From assembly GCA_003864495.1 (NCBI GenBank), contig PEDN01001358.1, positions 434,001 to 498,000 of the forward strand: a stretch of DNA of 64,000 bases, given 5' to 3'. Of this stretch, positions 60,674 to 64,000 are shown one piece after another. The DNA comes from Nemopilema nomurai (taxonomy: Eukaryota > Cnidaria > Scyphozoa > Rhizostomeae > Rhizostomatidae). Position 1 is the first letter of the stretch. Each line of letters starts with the position of its first letter. The translations under genes were made by a program, and so were the position numbers. Below the pieces are notes generated by a model. It had not been told where the DNA came from. It did no database searches and was given only the letters and a program-made list of their open reading frames with translations.

Positions 60674-63600
60674 ATGCCAGTTCCTGAAGAAAGTATGTCT
60701 GAAGGATCGGAGGAATCTGACGAGAGAGATAAATATGTCTTCGTTGCGAGAATGGATAATGCAAGAAATCTTACCAATGTTTTAAAGGGGATTCATTTCA
60801 AGGATGTAAGCTTTTCTTTAATCTCTTATGTTGTCTTCTTTGATCGAAAACCCTATAACAATTTTGTTTAGTTCTACTTGATTGTAAAAATGTTTATAGA
60901 AGTTGTTATTGTTGGAAAGCAATTTAGTTATCCTTCTGTTAAATACCTTTAAAACAGTTAATTCCACTATTGAAAATGACGTAAATGATCTAAGCCCTTT
61001 AGACAATTCAAACTATTTCTAGGTTGCAACTGTCTTTTTATCTGAAGATGGGCTGAAGATCACTGTGGAGGACAGTAAATACATTCAAGCAAGTGCCTTT
61101 GTTCAGTCATCAATATTTCAGGAATTTTCGTTCAGAGATGAAAATGCTGTTTTCAAATTGAACCTCAACGTTATGCTAGTAAGTTGAATACTACCCTTCA
61201 ATATTGTTTCTTTTCTGTATCGATGAGGAGTTTTTTAACTCAATTTATTTATCAACACACTGAATGGCGGTAAACTACTTAATGACCTAATTTTCTACGT
61301 TTTCAGTGATTTAGTCTCGATGTTCATCACACACTTTCAGTTATGTCACTTAATCTAAGTGCTTTGGCTTTGTTGCTTAAAGTTGGTAATACCTGATTTT
61401 CTTTCTGGAAACTGAAATTGTTTATAATGCTCGCTTTTTCAGCTTGCTCCAATGTTCCTTGATCTAGGTAAAAAAGTTTCATCACTACATTGGTCCATTG
61501 TAGTAGAGTGTAGTTTGAAATGTGTTTCTATAATCTCTGATATGCAATATCTTTAAGGAATGCCTGAATATATTTGGAAGCAGCAAAGATTCCAGTTCAT
61601 TCACAGCCTTGAAGATGTGCTATGGAGGCCATGGATCACCACTAAAGCTTCTGTTAGTATTGTTGGAAAAATGCATGGTTCTTGTATTTCCTTTTCTATC
61701 CTACAACTTTAAAGAAAGATACATAGCTCTACATTTTAAAATAATTTTAAAACTATCAGATTTTAATTTTAGTTTAAGTAAAAATTTTATTGTAAAATTT
61801 AATATGTCTTGGCCTGCAAAATTTAAGGCTTGTTGAAGATGCTGGCATACTCACTGAATGTAGCATAAAGACACAGGAGCCGGATGATCTTCTAGACTTT
61901 GATTTCTCTGGTGAAGATGTTGAAAACAAGATTATAATGAAGGTATAAAAAGCAAGATTTTTTTTCTTTATCCTCTCTTATGTAGCCCCTGTGAAAACTA
62001 TATTGTAGTCACATCACACAGCTATCTTTTTGACAAATCTAAACTCTAATTTTAATATGAACTTGTTTGTTAATATTAACATTTGTTCCTTTTGTTCAGT
62101 TTTAAAGCTGTCAAAGTCAGATAGATTACGTATTAATAGGTTCTTGTAGTTTGTTGAACTTTCTCATAGATAATTACGATAACTACTTTTTTCAAACTTT
62201 ACACATTTAATATTTATAGTTTATATTGAAAAATACGCAAGTTGTATAGTTTATAAATTATTCTTAGGTCCTGAGTATATGTAAGTAAGTTAAAATTTGG
62301 TTATCACTTTTGAAGCTCTATTATATCATTTTAGAAGCTTTTATTTGAAGATGCCATTTACTTTTAGTCAGATGCCCTAAAGGATGCATTTGCAGAGCTA
62401 GACATGACAAGTGATTTCATTGAAATCCTCATGTCTCCTGATGCCCCATATTTCAGAATATCAACCTATGGATATGCAGGCAGCAGTCATGTAAATATAG
62501 TTTTACTATCTTCATCAAAAGTTTGATAAAGTGAATTTTTATGAGATTCAACTTAGCAATTGAAATTGAAAGTATCATTTTACTCAAAATTATGCATGAT
62601 AGAAATTGGTGCTCCCTAATAGTTTTGATTTTTTATGTCCAGCTTTTGACTTAAACTTTTGCATCAATTTCTCACAACCACTCCAGTTGCCTCTACTCTT
62701 GAAATTTGGTAATGGCACACACAGCCAAATTTTGAGTAATAGGTAAAGAAAGTTTGAACCTCAATGAATGCAATAATGAATGCACCAAAGAACACGTATC
62801 AAAGTTTTAAATATGTTTGCTTTGAATTATATATGATTGTCAAACACATCAAAGTTGCCGATTTGATTTTACCTAGCATTCTTAGACTTCTGATATATTC
62901 ATCAAATCTCTCACTACTATCATACTATTTTTCATTCCCAAGTTTACTGAATTTTTCTGAACTTCCTGCTTTCTACTTAATGAAAGTTTTTGCTTCTGGG
63001 CTCCAAATTGTATCAACATTTGAGAGATAATGAAAGATTGCAGAAGGTGTCCAGTAACAAAAGCTCTAGATATTAATCAATTATTCAAAAATGTATGTTT
63101 CTCACCAGGCTGACTATTCAAAGGATTCAGATCTAGTTGAAGTGTTTGAATGTAATAAGACCCAAACAAACAGGCAAGTTTGCTCACCAGTATCTGCCAT
63201 TTAATTTTGATAAATTGTTCTTTCTCAGTCAATAGGGACTACATTGTGTTGATTGATTTTATTTATCCTCTTTTTGATTAATTTGATTTGAAATTTGATT
63301 AAATGTTCTTCCTCAATTGATAAAGGATGCTTCTGTTCAAATGTATAATTGTCAGAGTGTTTACTGACCAGTACATGTTTGTGGCATAAAAAACGTTTAG
63401 TCTCTATATACTGCAAATATAATGCATGTTTAATACATGATGCTCTGTAACATTGCAAAAGTTAATTTCTGAGAAAAGTTGAGCAACTTTTAGAGAAAAA
63501 TCTATTAGCCTGAAAAACTTAGTAGATTTGTGCCTTATAGATCTTCTTTCTGATAAACCTCTTTACATTATATTTCACTTCAATTTTGTTGTAGTTGTAT

Positions 63601-64000
63601 TCGATTTTTGCCCCGTAGTAATTTATTTTTATGAACTACATAGACGTTTTGTGTATAAGCAAGTATTCTGTAGTGTCGAAGTATAAGCAAGTTTTGTGTT
63701 CTGTAGTGTCGAAGTATAAGCAAGTTTTGTGTTCTGTAGTGTCGAAGTATAAGCAAGTTTTGTGTTCTGTAGTGTCGAAGTATAAGCAAGTTTTGTGTTC
63801 TGTAGTGTCGAAGTATAAGCAAGTTTTGTGTTCTGTAGTGTCGAATGAGCCTTGTGTGGGATATTTTCAGATATAAGACAACTCTGTTGAAGCCGTCAAC
63901 AAAAGCATTGGGTTTGTCGACTAAAGTATCAATTCGGATGGATAAACGTGGCTTTTTGTCCATGCAGTACATGATTGTAACGGATGACCGGCAGATCTGT
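60674..64000 (+). CDS. RAD1: RAD1, 9-1-1 checkpoint clamp subunit (truncated at window end)
   Basis: Seven exons: 60674-60805, 61023-61178, 61558-61652, 61828-61942, 62368-62490, 63109-63173 and 63871 to the edge, all in phase, giving 272 residues before the window ends. RAD1 forms the RAD9-RAD1-HUS1 ring loaded at damaged DNA and meiotic breaks to activate ATR. Clear matches to the PCNA-like RAD1 fold are MDNARNLTNVLKGIHFKD, LKITVEDSKYIQASAFVQSS, IFQEFSFRDENAVFKLNL, FTALKMCYGGHGSPLKL, TQEPDDLLDFDF, AELDMTSDFIEILMSPDAPY and LLKPSTKALGLSTKVSIRMD. The intron after exon 63109-63173 starts with GCAAGT, a GC donor. The acidic N-terminal extension (about residues 1-19) differs from the mammalian protein. 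Only about 10-20 residues should be missing at the C-terminus. Confidence 0.96.
63653..63845. repeat. 33-bp tandem repeat next to the last visible RAD1 acceptor
   Basis: Near-perfect 33-bp units (TAGTGTCGAAGTATAAGCAA then GTTTTGTGTTCTG) start at 63671, 63704, 63737, 63770 and 63803, with partial copies at both ends. Both strands stay open because 33 is divisible by 3. The array ends about 25 bp before the acceptor of RAD1 exon 63871, and its frame does not match the RAD1 frame. Confidence 0.95.

Noticed and set aside
63653..63845. CRISPR-like repeat array
   Set aside because: Units are contiguous 33-bp tandem copies with no unique spacers, in an animal intron.
63580..63972. 130-codon minus-strand frame with repeated RHYRTQNLLIL
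   Set aside because: Antisense translation of the 33-bp minisatellite running into RAD1 exon DNA.

Overview
The window is intron-rich, AT-rich animal nuclear DNA. Genes are split into many short exons with GT-AG (a few GC-AG) junctions, introns are large, and non-autonomous DNA transposons sit between genes and inside introns. The gene set (ERCC6L/PICH, a patatin-like phospholipase, TMEM116, SMARCB1, SYCP1, class I aldolase, HSF2BP/MEILB2, RAD1) is metazoan. Invertebrate-type divergence and short linkage distances suggest a non-bilaterian or early invertebrate, most plausibly a cnidarian. That assignment is inference. I rebuilt exon structures by hand from conserved protein segments, splice signals and reading phase; they are not taken from transcripts.

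Layout. 1-12.4 kb: ERCC6L on the minus strand, about 20 exons, with its C-terminal end running off the left edge. 12.4-24.1 kb: a gene-poor stretch with a decayed LINE reverse transcriptase, two inverted copies of a hAT-type MITE with perfect 8-bp target duplications, a fold-back element and base-skewed tracts. 24.1-27.95 kb: a plus-strand four-exon gene for a patatin-like phospholipase with a block of membrane helices between the two halves of its active site. 28.9-29.2 kb: a TA-flanked MITE. 29.4-37.6 kb (possibly to 39.2 kb): TMEM116 on the minus strand, a seven-helix protein, with one deleted Tc1/mariner element in an intron and another near its 5' end. 40.7-44.1 kb: SMARCB1 (BAF47/INI1) on the minus strand, five exons. 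45.5-46.06 kb: a diverged second copy of SMARCB1 exon 1 with duplicated upstream DNA. 48.1-51.8 kb: SYCP1 on the plus strand, broken by two apparent 1-nt frameshifts. 53.8-55.8 kb: fructose-bisphosphate aldolase, plus strand. 56.5-60.55 kb: HSF2BP on the minus strand, thirteen exons. 60.67-64 kb: RAD1 on the plus strand, truncated by the right edge and divergent from HSF2BP across 123 bp.

Several neighbours act in chromosome maintenance: ERCC6L on anaphase bridges, SYCP1 in the synaptonemal complex, HSF2BP in meiotic BRCA2 recruitment, RAD1 in the 9-1-1 clamp and SMARCB1 in BAF remodelling. The ERCC6L start and the HSF2BP/RAD1 intergenic region share the 12-mer TTTCCCGCCAAA, an E2F-type site, which suggests shared cell-cycle control. 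The most interesting signals are the possible alternative first exon of SMARCB1, the canonical A AAA AAC slippery heptamer followed by a stop inside SYCP1, and the membrane-inserted patatin enzyme.
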